A DNA stretch of 60,065 bases from Formivibrio sp. (GTDB lineage Bacteria > Pseudomonadota > Gammaproteobacteria > Burkholderiales > Chitinibacteraceae): the NCBI GenBank assembly GCA_031291275.1, contig JARLJJ010000040.1, positions 1 to 60,065 on the forward strand, in the 5' to 3' direction. A program made the position numbers and the translations under genes. Positions 17,363 to 25,832 of this stretch are shown in pieces (position 1 is the stretch's first letter; each line of letters starts with the position of its first letter). The notes beneath the pieces are model-generated. The model was not told the DNA's origin. It searched no databases and saw only the letters and a list, made by a program, of their open reading frames with translations.

Positions 17363-18358
17363 ATGTTTTACCGCATGACCCTTCTCGGCTTGTCCATGTT
17401 CTCACTGATGACACCTTCAGTGTGCCTTGCAGAATCAAATGCAAAGCATCAACTGGTGTATGAGCAAGATGGCGATCCCTTCTATCTGAATGCAGAAGAC
17501 AAAAAGGTGGCTGAGGCATGGCGATTCGAACTGACCATGGATATTCCAGCGCTGGTTGCTAAAACCAAGAAAAACATGGTGTTTCTAAAAGGAAGCACTT
17601 TCCTCATGGGAGACTGGGGAGGACCAAGTGGCTTGCCGTATGAGGCAGAGGACGACAGCAAACCCGTTCACAAGGTGACACTTGATAGTTTTTCAATGCA
17701 GAAATACAAAGTCACATACGCCGAGTTTGATGTGTTTACCGAGGCGACCCATCGGCCCAATCTGCGAGTTGAAACATTTAATGTCACTCTCCGCAAGCCT
17801 AATTTCCCTGCTGGCGTGAATTGGTTCGGTGCCAAGGCGTATTGTCAGTGGCTTGGAGAAATAACCAAGCTGCCGTTTGACCTGCCGACTGAAGCGCAAT
17901 GGGAATACGCGGCGCGCTCGGGCGGCAAAAAAATGCTCTATGCAACTGATAATGGCAAGTATGAACCAGGCCGAAATTACCCAAGTGACGATCAGCGCGA
18001 ACAACTTACCGGAAAAGATGGTGCGCGCAACCTTCCAATTGGGAAATTCCCCCCCAATGGAATTGGCTTGTATGACATGGCAAACCCAACCCGAGAATGG
18101 GTTGATGACTGGTATGGTCCTTATACCGAAAAACCACAAAGAAATCCAAAAGGACCACTGACTGGAGAACTGAAAGTAATTAAAGCATTTATGGATTCAA
18201 CAGAACTGACTTTTACCTTCTCAAGGCATGGGATGCCTCCTCGAGGCGTAGAGGCAAAATATGTTTCTAATCCGGAAGAGCTAGAAACAAAAGACTTTAT
18301 GAATGCGCCGGGTAACTCATTTCGCTGTGTTCTAAATAGCAAGCAGCCTCTGAAATGA
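17363..18358 (+). CDS. Exported SUMF1/formylglycine-generating-enzyme-like protein
   Basis: 331 aa from ATG 17363 (GAAGGA six bases upstream); ATG 17327, overlapping the effector stop, is an alternative. A signal peptide (FYRMTLLGLSMFSLMTPSVCLAES) is followed by an FGE-sulfatase fold: MVFLKGSTFLMGD, YKVTYAEFDVF, VNWFGAKAYCQWLG, LPTEAQWEYAARSGG, then a degenerate EWVDDWYGPY. The usual GNVWEW is ANPTREW, so catalysis is doubtful. Proteins of this fold are often encoded beside T6SS effectors. A periplasmic location would suit an immunity protein against a periplasmic or membrane toxin. The fold is clear; the role is inferred. Confidence 0.8.
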   Translation: MFYRMTLLGLSMFSLMTPSVCLAESNAKHQLVYEQDGDPFYLNAEDKKVAEAWRFELTMDIPALVAKTKKNMVFLKGSTFLMGDWGGPSGLPYEAEDDSKPVHKVTLDSFSMQKYKVTYAEFDVFTEATHRPNLRVETFNVTLRKPNFPAGVNWFGAKAYCQWLGEITKLPFDLPTEAQWEYAARSGGKKMLYATDNGKYEPGRNYPSDDQREQLTGKDGARNLPIGKFPPNGIGLYDMANPTREWVDDWYGPYTEKPQRNPKGPLTGELKVIKAFMDSTELTFTFSRHGMPPRGVEAKYVSNPEELETKDFMNAPGNSFRCVLNSKQPLK

Positions 18359-18507
18359 AGTCGCTTGTAAACGGTACCCGTCCAATCTTGTGGATTCGTC
18401 TCGATCCGGGGAAATATAGGGTAATGGTAAGGATAATTGAAGATAGGCCACCAATCCCTGCGGGTTCAGCAACATATTTGTATATTCGCCGCTCACCGCC
18501 AGCGTAG
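18355..18507 (+). CDS. 50-codon ORF translationally coupled to the SUMF1-like gene
   Basis: ATG 18355 overlaps the preceding TGA (ATGA). The frame runs MKSLVNGTRPILWIRLDPGK, then YRVMVRIIE and ends SATYLYIRRSPPA, stop. It looks like two or three beta-strands of a carboxypeptidase-regulatory-like or transthyretin-like domain. It is either a very small coupled protein or the surviving tail of a longer immunity gene. Moderate to low certainty that it is translated. Confidence 0.4.
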   Translation: MKSLVNGTRPILWIRLDPGKYRVMVRIIEDRPPIPAGSATYLYIRRSPPA

Positions 18508-18700
18508 GAGCGTATCAACGTTATCCTATACGACTCCCTTCTGGAAAATCGCATGCCCGCTTTGATCACGATCCAGCCAACGGCCAGAGACAACAAGCGG
18601 ACAGAGGCTGCCTCTCAGCCCTGCGGGTGAAGTTTAGTTTTATTCATTCGATAGGCATTGTTATAGATGCTTAAATTGCAGCAATCGATGGAGAGTAATT
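18508..18700. other. Intergenic, no gene recognised
   Basis: Only broken frames are visible. A GATGGAGAG ribosome binding site lies immediately before the TTG start of the HAD gene. Confidence 0.4.
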
Positions 18701-19315
18701 TTGATCAAAGTAGTTTTTTTCGATTACGACGGGGTACTTACAACAGACAAGACTGGATCACTTACCACAAATAGGTACTTGAGCCTCGCTACAGGAATCG
18801 GTGTCTCCAGAATAAACAGTGTGTTCAATCGCTACAATGAAGATCTTATACAGGGAATAACTACCCACGCTAAAATATGGCAACGGGTGTGTGGTGAATT
18901 AGGTCAAGCTATAAGTATTAACTTGCTCTATGAAGCTTTTGAAAGCACTCCAGTAAATTTAGGGGTATTTTCACTGGCTAGCCAGCTAAAGGCGAGGTAC
19001 ACCGTTGGGATCATCACTGACAACAAAAAAGATCGGATTGATCATCTCAAAATTTCTCAAAAATTGGATGCGCTGTTTAATCCTATCCTTGTGTCTGCGG
19101 AAATTGGAGCAAATAAACAAAGTGTGGAAATCTTCCTACATGCTTTGAAGTGCACGGATACCAAGCCTGAGGAATGCGTATTCATTGATAACAACAGAGA
19201 AAATCTCATTAAACCCAACGCGTTGGGTTTCAAAACCATCTTCCACGATGATGATAAAAATGACATTTTGGCCCTGGTCAGTGCATTGGACTCACTTGGA
19301 GTTACCTTAGGATAA
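18701..19315 (+). CDS. HAD-superfamily hydrolase
   Basis: 204 aa. TTG start at 18701 after GATGGAGAG, placing the nucleophile motif DYDGVLT (a DxDGxxT variant) at residues 8-14. Motif II is IITDN (~107), and motif III/IV is FIDNNRENLIKPNALGFKTI (~165). This is the layout of phosphoglycolate-phosphatase/haloacid-dehalogenase-like enzymes with a helical cap. Probably hydrolyses a small phosphorylated metabolite; the substrate is unknown. A stand-alone gene between the T6SS cargo and umuC. Confidence 0.8.
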   Translation: MIKVVFFDYDGVLTTDKTGSLTTNRYLSLATGIGVSRINSVFNRYNEDLIQGITTHAKIWQRVCGELGQAISINLLYEAFESTPVNLGVFSLASQLKARYTVGIITDNKKDRIDHLKISQKLDALFNPILVSAEIGANKQSVEIFLHALKCTDTKPEECVFIDNNRENLIKPNALGFKTIFHDDDKNDILALVSALDSLGVTLG

Positions 19316-19383
19316 GGTCTAGCTAATACCGTCGAGAGGCCATAAGTTCATATGTGAGCCGTCCGCTTAGGGCACTTTGCAGC

Positions 19384-20649
19384 CTATCGCACCACCGGCA
19401 TATCCTCCCACCGCGTCGTCCAGCAAGGCGACACCCTGTTCTGCCGCATTTTCCAGTCATGATTGAATCCGGCACTGGTCAAGCGCAGCGTGCCTCGGCC
19501 CCAGCGCCGGTTAATCCGGTCCATCGCATCATTCAGGCTGGCGCGCTTGAGTGGATCTGCACCTTGCAAGAATAAGTGGCCCTGAATGCCCGAATTAGGT
19601 TGCAGGTCGAGCAGCATCACCCCAGCCTTGGCATACGCATAACCAGGTCGGTAGATGCGCTTCAGTATCCAGAGCGCTGCCTTGGTTAGCTGCAGCGTGT
19701 CATCGCTGGCTTGTGAAAGCGGCACAACAATATGCTTGCTGTACTGTGGGTCTTTTTCTCGAAACGGGCTGGTCCGGATGAAGACTGCCAAGGCACCGGC
19801 CGCTGACTTCTGCCGGCGCAGCTTTTCTGCCGCACGGGCCACGTAGGTGCTGATCGCCTCCGCGAGTACATGCTCTGAGTGAATCGGTTGCCCAAAGCTG
19901 CGCGAGCAGAGAATCTGCTGCTTGTCCGGTGCGGTGTCTTCCAACTCGATACAGGGCTGGCCGCGCAGCTCTAACACCGTACGTTGCAGCACCACGCTAT
20001 AACGGCTGCGGATGGTATCCGGATCTGCCCGCAGCAGATCCGCGACGGTGTAAATGCCATCCTCATTCAGTCGCACGGTCAATCGCCGTCCAACTCCCCA
20101 GACGTCTCCTACCTCAATTTCCTGCATGAAGCGCAATTGGGACTCTTCATCCTGCTTGGACCATTCACAGACCCCGGCAAATTGCGATCGTTTCTTCGCC
20201 AGGTGATTGCAGAACTTGGCCAGTGTCTTGGTCGGGGCGATGCCGACACAGACCGGCAGGCCTGTCCACTTGAGTACCGTTTGGTGTATTTCTCGACCCA
20301 ATTCTGTATGGTCGCGCAGGATGCCATCCAGCCCAAGAAAACACTCATCGATGCTGTAGATTTCCTGGTCCGGGCTGAAACGGCGCAGGATGCTCATCAC
20401 CCGGTTGCTCATGTCAGCGTAGAGCGCGTAATTGCTGCTGAAGGCAATGATGCCGTGCTGTCGGGCCACATCCTGCAGTTGATGCCACGGTTGGGCCATC
20501 TTGATGCCGAGAGCCTTTACCTCATTGCTACGCGCCACTGCGCAAGCATCGTTATTTGAGAGCACGATGACCGGTTTGCCTTCCAGCTTCGGCTCAAATA
20601 CCCGCTGGCAGGACACATAAAAGTTATTCACATCGACCAAGGCGATCAT
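19384..20649 (-). CDS. umuC: DNA polymerase V catalytic subunit UmuC
   Basis: 421 aa from the ATG at 20649, overlapping the umuD stop (ATGA), so a longer start inside umuD is rejected. Y-family motifs: DVNNFYVSCQ (D6), SIDE at about 99-102 with catalytic Asp/Glu, VCVGIAPTKTLAKFCNHLAK and GVGRRLTVRL helix-hairpin-helix. The C-terminal little-finger/beta-clamp region ends GFNHDWKMRQNRVSPCWTTRW. Performs error-prone translesion synthesis together with processed UmuD. Full length; a diverged fragment of a second copy lies at 982-1129. Confidence 0.95.
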   Translation of the reverse strand: MIALVDVNNFYVSCQRVFEPKLEGKPVIVLSNNDACAVARSNEVKALGIKMAQPWHQLQDVARQHGIIAFSSNYALYADMSNRVMSILRRFSPDQEIYSIDECFLGLDGILRDHTELGREIHQTVLKWTGLPVCVGIAPTKTLAKFCNHLAKKRSQFAGVCEWSKQDEESQLRFMQEIEVGDVWGVGRRLTVRLNEDGIYTVADLLRADPDTIRSRYSVVLQRTVLELRGQPCIELEDTAPDKQQILCSRSFGQPIHSEHVLAEAISTYVARAAEKLRRQKSAAGALAVFIRTSPFREKDPQYSKHIVVPLSQASDDTLQLTKAALWILKRIYRPGYAYAKAGVMLLDLQPNSGIQGHLFLQGADPLKRASLNDAMDRINRRWGRGTLRLTSAGFNHDWKMRQNRVSPCWTTRWEDMPVVR

Positions 20650-21095
20650 TGCGGCTCCACGATCCATGCAGTGACCACACCCCAGACACTCAGCTCTTGG
20701 CCTTCATTCAGGACGATAGGGGGATAGGCGAGATTCTCAGCAATCAGGGCCAGCTTGTTGCCACGTCGGTAAAGCCGTTTGACTGTGAACTCGTCATCCA
20801 GAATTGCCACCACAATGTTGTCGTGCCTTGCTTCACGCGCACGGTCCACGATCAGCATGGCGTTGTTGGGAATGGATCGTTCCGGACGCATGCTGGTCAT
20901 GCTGTCGCCACAGACCCGGAAGAAAAACGTGGCTTCCGGATGCTGGACATAACGCTGGTTGAGGTCAGCACGATCCTCCACCCAGTCTTCGGCTGGGGAG
21001 GGGAAGCCAGCAGACACAGAGCCACCCATCACAGAAAGCAAGAGGCGAGGAGGGGCAAGTGCGGCTGAAAAAGGGCCATGCAAAATAGATGTCAT
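20646..21095 (-). CDS. umuD: UmuD, SOS mutagenesis protease subunit of Pol V
   Basis: 149 aa. S24/LexA-type Ser-Lys self-cleaving protein: catalytic Ser in VCGDSM (S65), Lys in FTVKRL (K106), cleavage site SVSAGFPSP (Ala29-Gly30). RecA-stimulated cleavage gives UmuD', which pairs with UmuC. Divergent from the SRAP gene, with a GAAC-N4-GTTC box in the shared upstream region, so SOS induction is likely. Confidence 0.93.
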   Translation of the reverse strand: MTSILHGPFSAALAPPRLLLSVMGGSVSAGFPSPAEDWVEDRADLNQRYVQHPEATFFFRVCGDSMTSMRPERSIPNNAMLIVDRAREARHDNIVVAILDDEFTVKRLYRRGNKLALIAENLAYPPIVLNEGQELSVWGVVTAWIVEPQ

Positions 21096-21132
21096 GGCAG
21101 TATCCTGAAGAAAGTACGATCAGGATATTATA

Positions 21133-21144
21133 GAACGAACGTTC
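21133..21144. promoter_or_regulatory. Possible LexA/SOS box GAAC-N4-GTTC between umuDC and the SRAP gene
   Basis: GAACGAACGTTC at 21133-21144 fits the GAAC-N4-GTTC core known for Bacillus-type LexA boxes and contains the palindrome CGAACGTTCG. It lies 38 bp upstream of umuD and 12 bp upstream of the SRAP start, in position to repress both. No E. coli-type CTGT-N8-ACAG box is evident. The site is seen; LexA control is inferred. Confidence 0.55.
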
Positions 21145-21155
21145 GGCAAAATACG

Positions 21156-21824
21156 ATGTGCGTCAATTTCATTCCGGTTCCCAAGCGGACCTTCAGCGAG
21201 TTTTTTAAGACGTTGCCACCTAATGATGACTGGGCTGGCGAGGTCTGGGAGGACTATGCTGCGCCAATCATCGTTTCCGACGAGCGGAGCCGAAAAGCGC
21301 TACTCGCCAACTTTGGTTTTCTGCCCAAGAAGAAGTTGCCGCCAAGCAAGCGGTACAACACGATGAATGCCCGAGCGGAAACCATCGGCATCAAACAAAG
21401 CTTTCAGGATGCCTGGCATCAGCACCAGTTTTGTCTAGTGCCGATGATGGGCTTCTATGAGCCTTACTATGAATTCGGATCCCAAAAAGCGGAACGCTAC
21501 CTGATCAGTCTGGTCAACGACGAACCCTTTGCCGTCGCCGGCATCTGGCGCAGCTGGAATGAAGTCGATGGCAGCCTGACCTACTCGTTTACTCAGATCA
21601 CCATCAATGCCAATGATCACCCTCTGATGAATCGGATGCACCAGCCTGGTAAAGAAAAGCGCGGCTTGGTAATCGTGCCCGAGTCCGACTACGATGCATG
21701 GCTCGAATGCAAAGATGCCGAAATCGCCAGAACGTTCCTGCAGCACTTGCCCGCCGAACTGATGCGGGCAGTCCCGATGTCTCTCAGTAAGCCCGCACAA
21801 CCTGCAACAAACTCACTGTTTTAA
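21156..21824 (+). CDS. SRAP-domain abasic-site shielding protein (HMCES/YedK family)
   Basis: 222 aa from ATG 21156, chosen because SRAP proteins need Cys at position 2 after Met removal (MCVNF). Other active-site features: NARAET (Asn71, Glu75), GFYEPYYEF and RMHQPGKEKRG with His162. SRAP proteins form a stable thiazolidine crosslink with abasic sites in single-stranded DNA and protect them. Divergent pairing with umuDC suggests joint SOS expression: Pol V bypasses lesions while SRAP protects abasic sites. Confidence 0.93.
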   Translation: MCVNFIPVPKRTFSEFFKTLPPNDDWAGEVWEDYAAPIIVSDERSRKALLANFGFLPKKKLPPSKRYNTMNARAETIGIKQSFQDAWHQHQFCLVPMMGFYEPYYEFGSQKAERYLISLVNDEPFAVAGIWRSWNEVDGSLTYSFTQITINANDHPLMNRMHQPGKEKRGLVIVPESDYDAWLECKDAEIARTFLQHLPAELMRAVPMSLSKPAQPATNSLF

Positions 21825-21889
21825 ACCTTGTGGCTAGACGGCCATCACTTCCATTTATTCGACCAACAGATTGAATCGATACCTCAACA

Positions 21890-22741
21890 ATGCGAACGAC
21901 CCTTTTATTGCTTACTTTCTTTCTTGCCGGCTGCGATTCCGGACAAGTCTCATCCTTTGCACATTCCCCTGGGGTGAAACAATTGGCCGACGCTGGTGAG
22001 GTCATATTGGCACAGACAAAATCGGCGGTTTCTAAGCCTGCGGCTTCTGCGGAACGACCGAATACAGCTGTTGAACTGGTGAATGGGAAATCCGCTGTGG
22101 GTCACCGCGATTTCGCCAACGCCAAGAAGGTGCTACCGAAAGTATTTGATGGTGCCGAGGAAGATTTCTATTGCGGCTGCAAATACACCGGCAAGGATGT
22201 TGATTTTTCCAGTTGTGGTTATGTGCCCCGCAAGAATCTGGAACGTGCCAGTCGCATTGAGTGGGAGCATGTTGTCCCAGCCTGGGTGATTGGACATCAA
22301 CGGCAATGCTGGCAAAACGGTGGTCGAAAGAATTGCACCGCGACAGATCCGGTATTTCAAGCCGCAGAGGGTGATCTGAATAACTTAGTTCCTGCTGTGG
22401 GCGAGGTGAATGGCGACCGCAATAACTTCTCATACGGTGCGTGGACGCGGAATCCTGAACCAATGTATGGCGGCCAATGCAAAACCATCATCGACTTTAA
22501 AGGAAAGCGCGCACAGCCGCGTGAAGAAGTCCGCGGTCGTGCTGCGCGAATTAGTCTCTATATGCACACCCACTATGGTCTCAACATGAGTAACCAGGAC
22601 AAGAAGCTTTGGTGCGCTTGGGCGAAGACCTACCCTGTAGATGAATGGGAGAAAACCCGAAATGCGCGGATCATCAAATGGCAAGGGGAAGGCAACGCTT
22701 TGGTAACTGACCCTGCCACCCTTACTGGAATGTGTGGGTAG
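21890..22741 (+). CDS. endA: Endonuclease I family secreted DNase (lipoprotein)
   Basis: 283 aa. The N-terminus MRTTLLLLTFFLAGC carries a lipobox, so it is probably a lipoprotein with Cys15. The endonuclease I domain has CGCKY, SRIEWEHVVPAW (catalytic His region), GDLNNLVPAVGEVNGDRNNF (metal-binding Asn/Asp) and ARISLYM. Paired cysteines suggest disulfides and a periplasmic site. Such DNases degrade incoming or extracellular DNA. It lies just after the SRAP gene on the same strand but has its own leader. Confidence 0.92.
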   Translation: MRTTLLLLTFFLAGCDSGQVSSFAHSPGVKQLADAGEVILAQTKSAVSKPAASAERPNTAVELVNGKSAVGHRDFANAKKVLPKVFDGAEEDFYCGCKYTGKDVDFSSCGYVPRKNLERASRIEWEHVVPAWVIGHQRQCWQNGGRKNCTATDPVFQAAEGDLNNLVPAVGEVNGDRNNFSYGAWTRNPEPMYGGQCKTIIDFKGKRAQPREEVRGRAARISLYMHTHYGLNMSNQDKKLWCAWAKTYPVDEWEKTRNARIIKWQGEGNALVTDPATLTGMCG

Positions 22742-22924
22742 TAACCAAAATACTGCTGTTGTTCATAGCGACTGCTCACCGGCTGGTTCTCGGCCGTAGC
22801 GGCCGTTCACCCCATCTGGCCGGAGTGTCAGCTCAAGAGCTGCGAGCAGTCATTCAGACCAGGTGCTAAAGTGCTCGTTTGGTCGAATGGACAGAAAATA
22901 TGGGAATCTATTGCCGAGGAAACC

Positions 22925-23398
22925 CTAGCTTTCATATCCCGGAGGAACCGAGAAAATCTCCGCCTCCGGTGGCGGCAGGTCAGCAGCGCCGTTCGGGTAG
23001 AGTGCCTGTGCCCCGGCCAACGTGTTAAGAGACTCGCGAAGCAACTTGATTTTGCCGCCCTCGGCAACGAGGTATCCCGTGAACAAGTGATGGATGAGAC
23101 GCCCGGTCGACGCCGCGCGCGCTTCCGCCAGATATTCGGCGTACACCTGATCCTTCGTGTCGATCAGCACCGTGGTGTTCTCGGGTTTGAAGCTGAAGCC
23201 GGGATAAAGGTTGCCGCCGACAAAATCATAGAGATTCGCGATGGCTTCGCGCCCCTGATGGCGGGTCGGGATACCAAGCGAATGGAGGAATGGGAGTTCC
23301 AGCACGCCGTCCTCGGCGAATAGCTCGGCACATTTCTTGCCGTCGGGGACCGCGGCAAGAAGGTCTAACAGCAATGTTTTTGCATCAGTCATGGTCAT
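22925..23398 (-). CDS. SnoaL-like / NTF2-fold protein
   Basis: 157 aa. NTF2-like cone fold pattern: AELFAEDGVLELPFLHSLG, GREAIANLYDFV, VYAEYLAEAR, GRLIHHLFTGYLVAEGGKI. Members include ketosteroid-isomerase-like enzymes and limonene-epoxide-hydrolase relatives; the substrate cannot be told. It is in tandem with another NTF2-fold gene and divergent from a HxlR regulator. The GC-rich composition differs from the flanks, suggesting the three-gene unit was transferred together. Confidence 0.8.
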   Translation of the reverse strand: MTMTDAKTLLLDLLAAVPDGKKCAELFAEDGVLELPFLHSLGIPTRHQGREAIANLYDFVGGNLYPGFSFKPENTTVLIDTKDQVYAEYLAEARAASTGRLIHHLFTGYLVAEGGKIKLLRESLNTLAGAQALYPNGAADLPPPEAEIFSVPPGYES

Positions 23399-23447
23399 TT
23401 GTCCTCAGGAAAAATTGGCGGGCGCCGCCAGGGGTGGCGCAGTACGA

Positions 23448-23843
23448 TCAGTTCGGAAAGCTGTCGCCGAACATCGGGAGCCCACTTAACGAACTGTCGC
23501 GGGTGGCCTCGTCCTGGAGAACGTCCCAGTGTTCGGCGAGCAGGCCATTTTCAATGCGAACTATGTCGGCCGCGATCCAGTTTACCGGGGCGCCGAATCC
23601 TGAGAAGCGGCCATGAAGCATGACATAATCCCCTGAGGCCACGGCCAGCGCATTTTCGTAGCGCAACGTGGCGGGCATTGGCTTGACGAGATCAAACAGA
23701 CCTTCGCGGCCAGGCGCGATATTGGCACTGTGCTGGATATAGTCGGGCGACCAAAAGCGTTCTGCCGCAGCATAGTCGCGCTTGTTGAACAGCGTATCAA
23801 ACGCTTCCAGCACAAATTTCTTGTTTTGTTCTTCGGTGTACAT
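23448..23843 (-). CDS. SnoaL-like NTF2-fold protein
   Basis: 131 aa: FVLEAFDTLFNKRDYAAAERFWSPDYIQHSANIAPGREGLFDLV, then DIVRIENGLLAEHWDVLQDE. This is the typical family often annotated as a SnoaL-like polyketide cyclase or ester cyclase. It has AAGGACAAG just upstream of its ATG. First gene of the pair under the HxlR-type operators. Confidence 0.82.
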   Translation of the reverse strand: MYTEEQNKKFVLEAFDTLFNKRDYAAAERFWSPDYIQHSANIAPGREGLFDLVKPMPATLRYENALAVASGDYVMLHGRFSGFGAPVNWIAADIVRIENGLLAEHWDVLQDEATRDSSLSGLPMFGDSFPN

Positions 23844-24044
23844 TGCTTGTCCTTTTCTTCGTTAACCATTGTGTGTTGTAGGTATGTACATACCTGATGA
23901 TCTTTAGCGGAACGCCCACTCATCGTGCCGTGTCGTTGTTGCCACCGTTCCGGCCACCCGCACTACCGAATTGCCGCCGTAACCCGTGATGAAAGCCGCA
24001 CGCATGTTCGATTTCTCTGTCGATCCGCTAGACCTCTATAACAA

Positions 24045-24096
24045 CTTGCGTTGTGCAAGTGGTTGAATAATATTCCTACTACTTGCATAATGCAAG
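24045..24096. promoter_or_regulatory. Two HxlR-type operator palindromes
   Basis: CTTGCGTTGTGCAAG (24045-24059) and CTTGCATAATGCAAG (24082-24096) share the inverted half-sites CTTGC/GCAAG, 37 bp apart. They lie immediately upstream of the HxlR regulator and in the region divergent to the NTF2-fold genes. HxlR dimers bind paired palindromes of this kind, so they are the likely control sites for both directions. Confidence 0.75.
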
Positions 24097-24112
24097 CGGA
24101 AATTTAAGGAGA

Positions 24113-24598
24113 ATGTCTGTGCAACAAACAAGACGATCGGGCTGCCCGATCAACCTGACGCTTGAGCAGATCGGCGACCGCTGGAGCCTGATCGTTATCC
24201 GCGATGTCATGTTCGAGAACTGGCGCAGCTATGGCGCTTTGCTAGAGCAAAACGAGGAAGGTATCGCCTCGAACATCCTCGCAAGCCGGCTGAAGCACTT
24301 GACCGCGTCTGGCCTGCTGACACGATCTCCGGATCCGAGTCATCAGCAGAAAGGAATCTACAGCCTCACGGAAGCGGCCATACAGCTTGTCCCTCTGCTC
24401 GCACAGATGACTGCCTGGGGCCTTCGGCATACGCATCCGAGCACGGAGGCGTCTTTGCGCGCGGAGCGGCTGGAAAAGGGCGGCCCTTCATTTTGGAGTG
24501 CCGTTATGGATGAACTACGTTACCTGCATCTCGGTGCACCGCGTCCGGCGCGCTCAGCATTGGGCGAGCTCGCCAAGGAAGCGGAGGTCGTGGAGTGA
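24113..24598 (+). CDS. HxlR-family winged-helix transcriptional regulator
   Basis: 161 aa from ATG 24113 (AAGGA at 24106-24110). Classic HxlR domain: GCPINLTLEQIGDRWSLIVIRDVMF, GIASNILASRLKHLTASGLL, YSLTEAAIQLVPLLAQMTAWG. Such regulators respond to aldehydes, quinones or redox stress. It probably controls itself and the two divergent NTF2-fold genes. Confidence 0.92.
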   Translation: MSVQQTRRSGCPINLTLEQIGDRWSLIVIRDVMFENWRSYGALLEQNEEGIASNILASRLKHLTASGLLTRSPDPSHQQKGIYSLTEAAIQLVPLLAQMTAWGLRHTHPSTEASLRAERLEKGGPSFWSAVMDELRYLHLGAPRPARSALGELAKEAEVVE

Positions 24599-25244
24599 AA
24601 GAGTGAATTGCCCGGGAATTGGCTACAAAGACGGGTGTAAGGAGTCCGTTGGTGGCGGTAGAGACCGGTACGGATTGTTAGGCGGTGCGTCGATGAACAG
24701 GGCGCGCGGGTTTTTCAGCAGGTAATCGTGGAGACGCCGCGACTTCCGCTGCCCCGTTACTGTGATGTCCAAACCGTTCCCATCGAATCGACCGGTGCCC
24801 TTACCCTATGTTTTTACCTGAATGAGTGACAGTTAAAGGTCGCAAAACCGATGTCACTTGGTCAAAGTGGTAAGTGGCAAGTGGCAAGTGGCAAGTGGCA
24901 AGTGGCAGCTTAGTATCAGTTGCACGCGTAGGCGCCTGAAATGGTTTCAGAGTGAAGCAGCCATTCAAATGGCGGCTCTGAGGCATCGGCGAATGACTCT
25001 TGATAGCCGATTGTGTGAGTTCCTGATTCGGCCGACCAGCAGTCCTTGGCTGGTCTTGTCTGTGCTTTGCAGGAATAGGCTGGATTGTCGCCGGAAAAAT
25101 CGGAAAAGTGGAGAAGGCTAGCGAGCAGCATAAAGTCGGCGAGCTAGCCGAACCTCAATGACTCTTCTCTAAAGTCGGCCCCCCTACCTTCTGACTTCCT
25201 CCTCACTTTCGAACACTACCCACGCGCTATGCTAGGCTATCGGG
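24599..25244. other. Intergenic region with gene debris and a heptamer repeat
   Basis: No intact gene. On the minus strand (~24640-24790) a readable stretch RRLHDYLLKNPRALFIDAPP could be a gene tail, but I cannot assign it. The stretch also holds the (AAGTGGC)n microsatellite, listed separately. Confidence 0.4.
24864..24907. repeat. Heptanucleotide microsatellite (AAGTGGC)n
   Basis: About six tandem heptamers AAGTGGY run from 24864 to 24907. The unit is not a multiple of three, the kind of tract that changes length by slippage. It lies in a non-coding stretch, so any effect would be on transcription rather than reading frame. Confidence 0.85.
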
Positions 25245-25832
25245 ATGAGCCAAATCGACACCCCCAAACCCCAACCCCTTCGCGCGGTAACGAGCGAGGA
25301 GTCCCCTTTGCGAATCGCGAGCGTGCCTGCGTCGTGCGGGCTAATCGGCATGACGATATGCCCGGGAAAACACTCAACCACGTCGCTCGGTGGCTTCGGT
25401 TGGGAGCGAAATCTGGCTATAGATGTGAGTGTTATCCGCGATTGGGGCGCGACGATGGTCGTGACACTAATGGAAGATTGGGAGCTTTCTGAGTATCGCG
25501 TACCGACAATTGGCGATGTTGTGCGAGACGCCGGCATGAAATGGTTTCACTTACCAATAATTGACGGACGCGCTCCCGATGAGGGTTGGGAAATCGCGTG
25601 GAAAACTGAGGGCAAGTTACTGCGCACCGAGCTTCTACGGGGCGGGAGCATACTCATACACTGCCTTGGCGGGCGCGGGCGTACGGGTACTGTCGCAGCA
25701 CAGCTTCTAATCGAGCTTGGCGAGACTGTTGACGATGCGATCGAACGCATTCGCTCAGCGCGTGATGGCATGATCGAAACTGAAGAGCAAGAGCAATACC
25801 TGCGTAGTCTGCCCAGGGCTCTGCGCCCCTGA
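25245..25832 (+). CDS. Dual-specificity / protein-tyrosine-phosphatase-like protein
   Basis: 195 aa. The C-terminal P-loop HCLGGRGRTGT (His139, Cys140, Arg146) matches the HCX5R signature of Cys-based phosphatases. The upstream Asp in LPIIDGRAPDEGW could be the general acid. The N-terminal part (LRIASVPASCGLIGMTICPGK, WGATMVVTLMEDWEL) is typical of bacterial CDKN3-like phosphatases. The substrate, protein or small phospho-compound, is unknown. It stands alone. Confidence 0.85.
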   Translation: MSQIDTPKPQPLRAVTSEESPLRIASVPASCGLIGMTICPGKHSTTSLGGFGWERNLAIDVSVIRDWGATMVVTLMEDWELSEYRVPTIGDVVRDAGMKWFHLPIIDGRAPDEGWEIAWKTEGKLLRTELLRGGSILIHCLGGRGRTGTVAAQLLIELGETVDDAIERIRSARDGMIETEEQEQYLRSLPRALRP

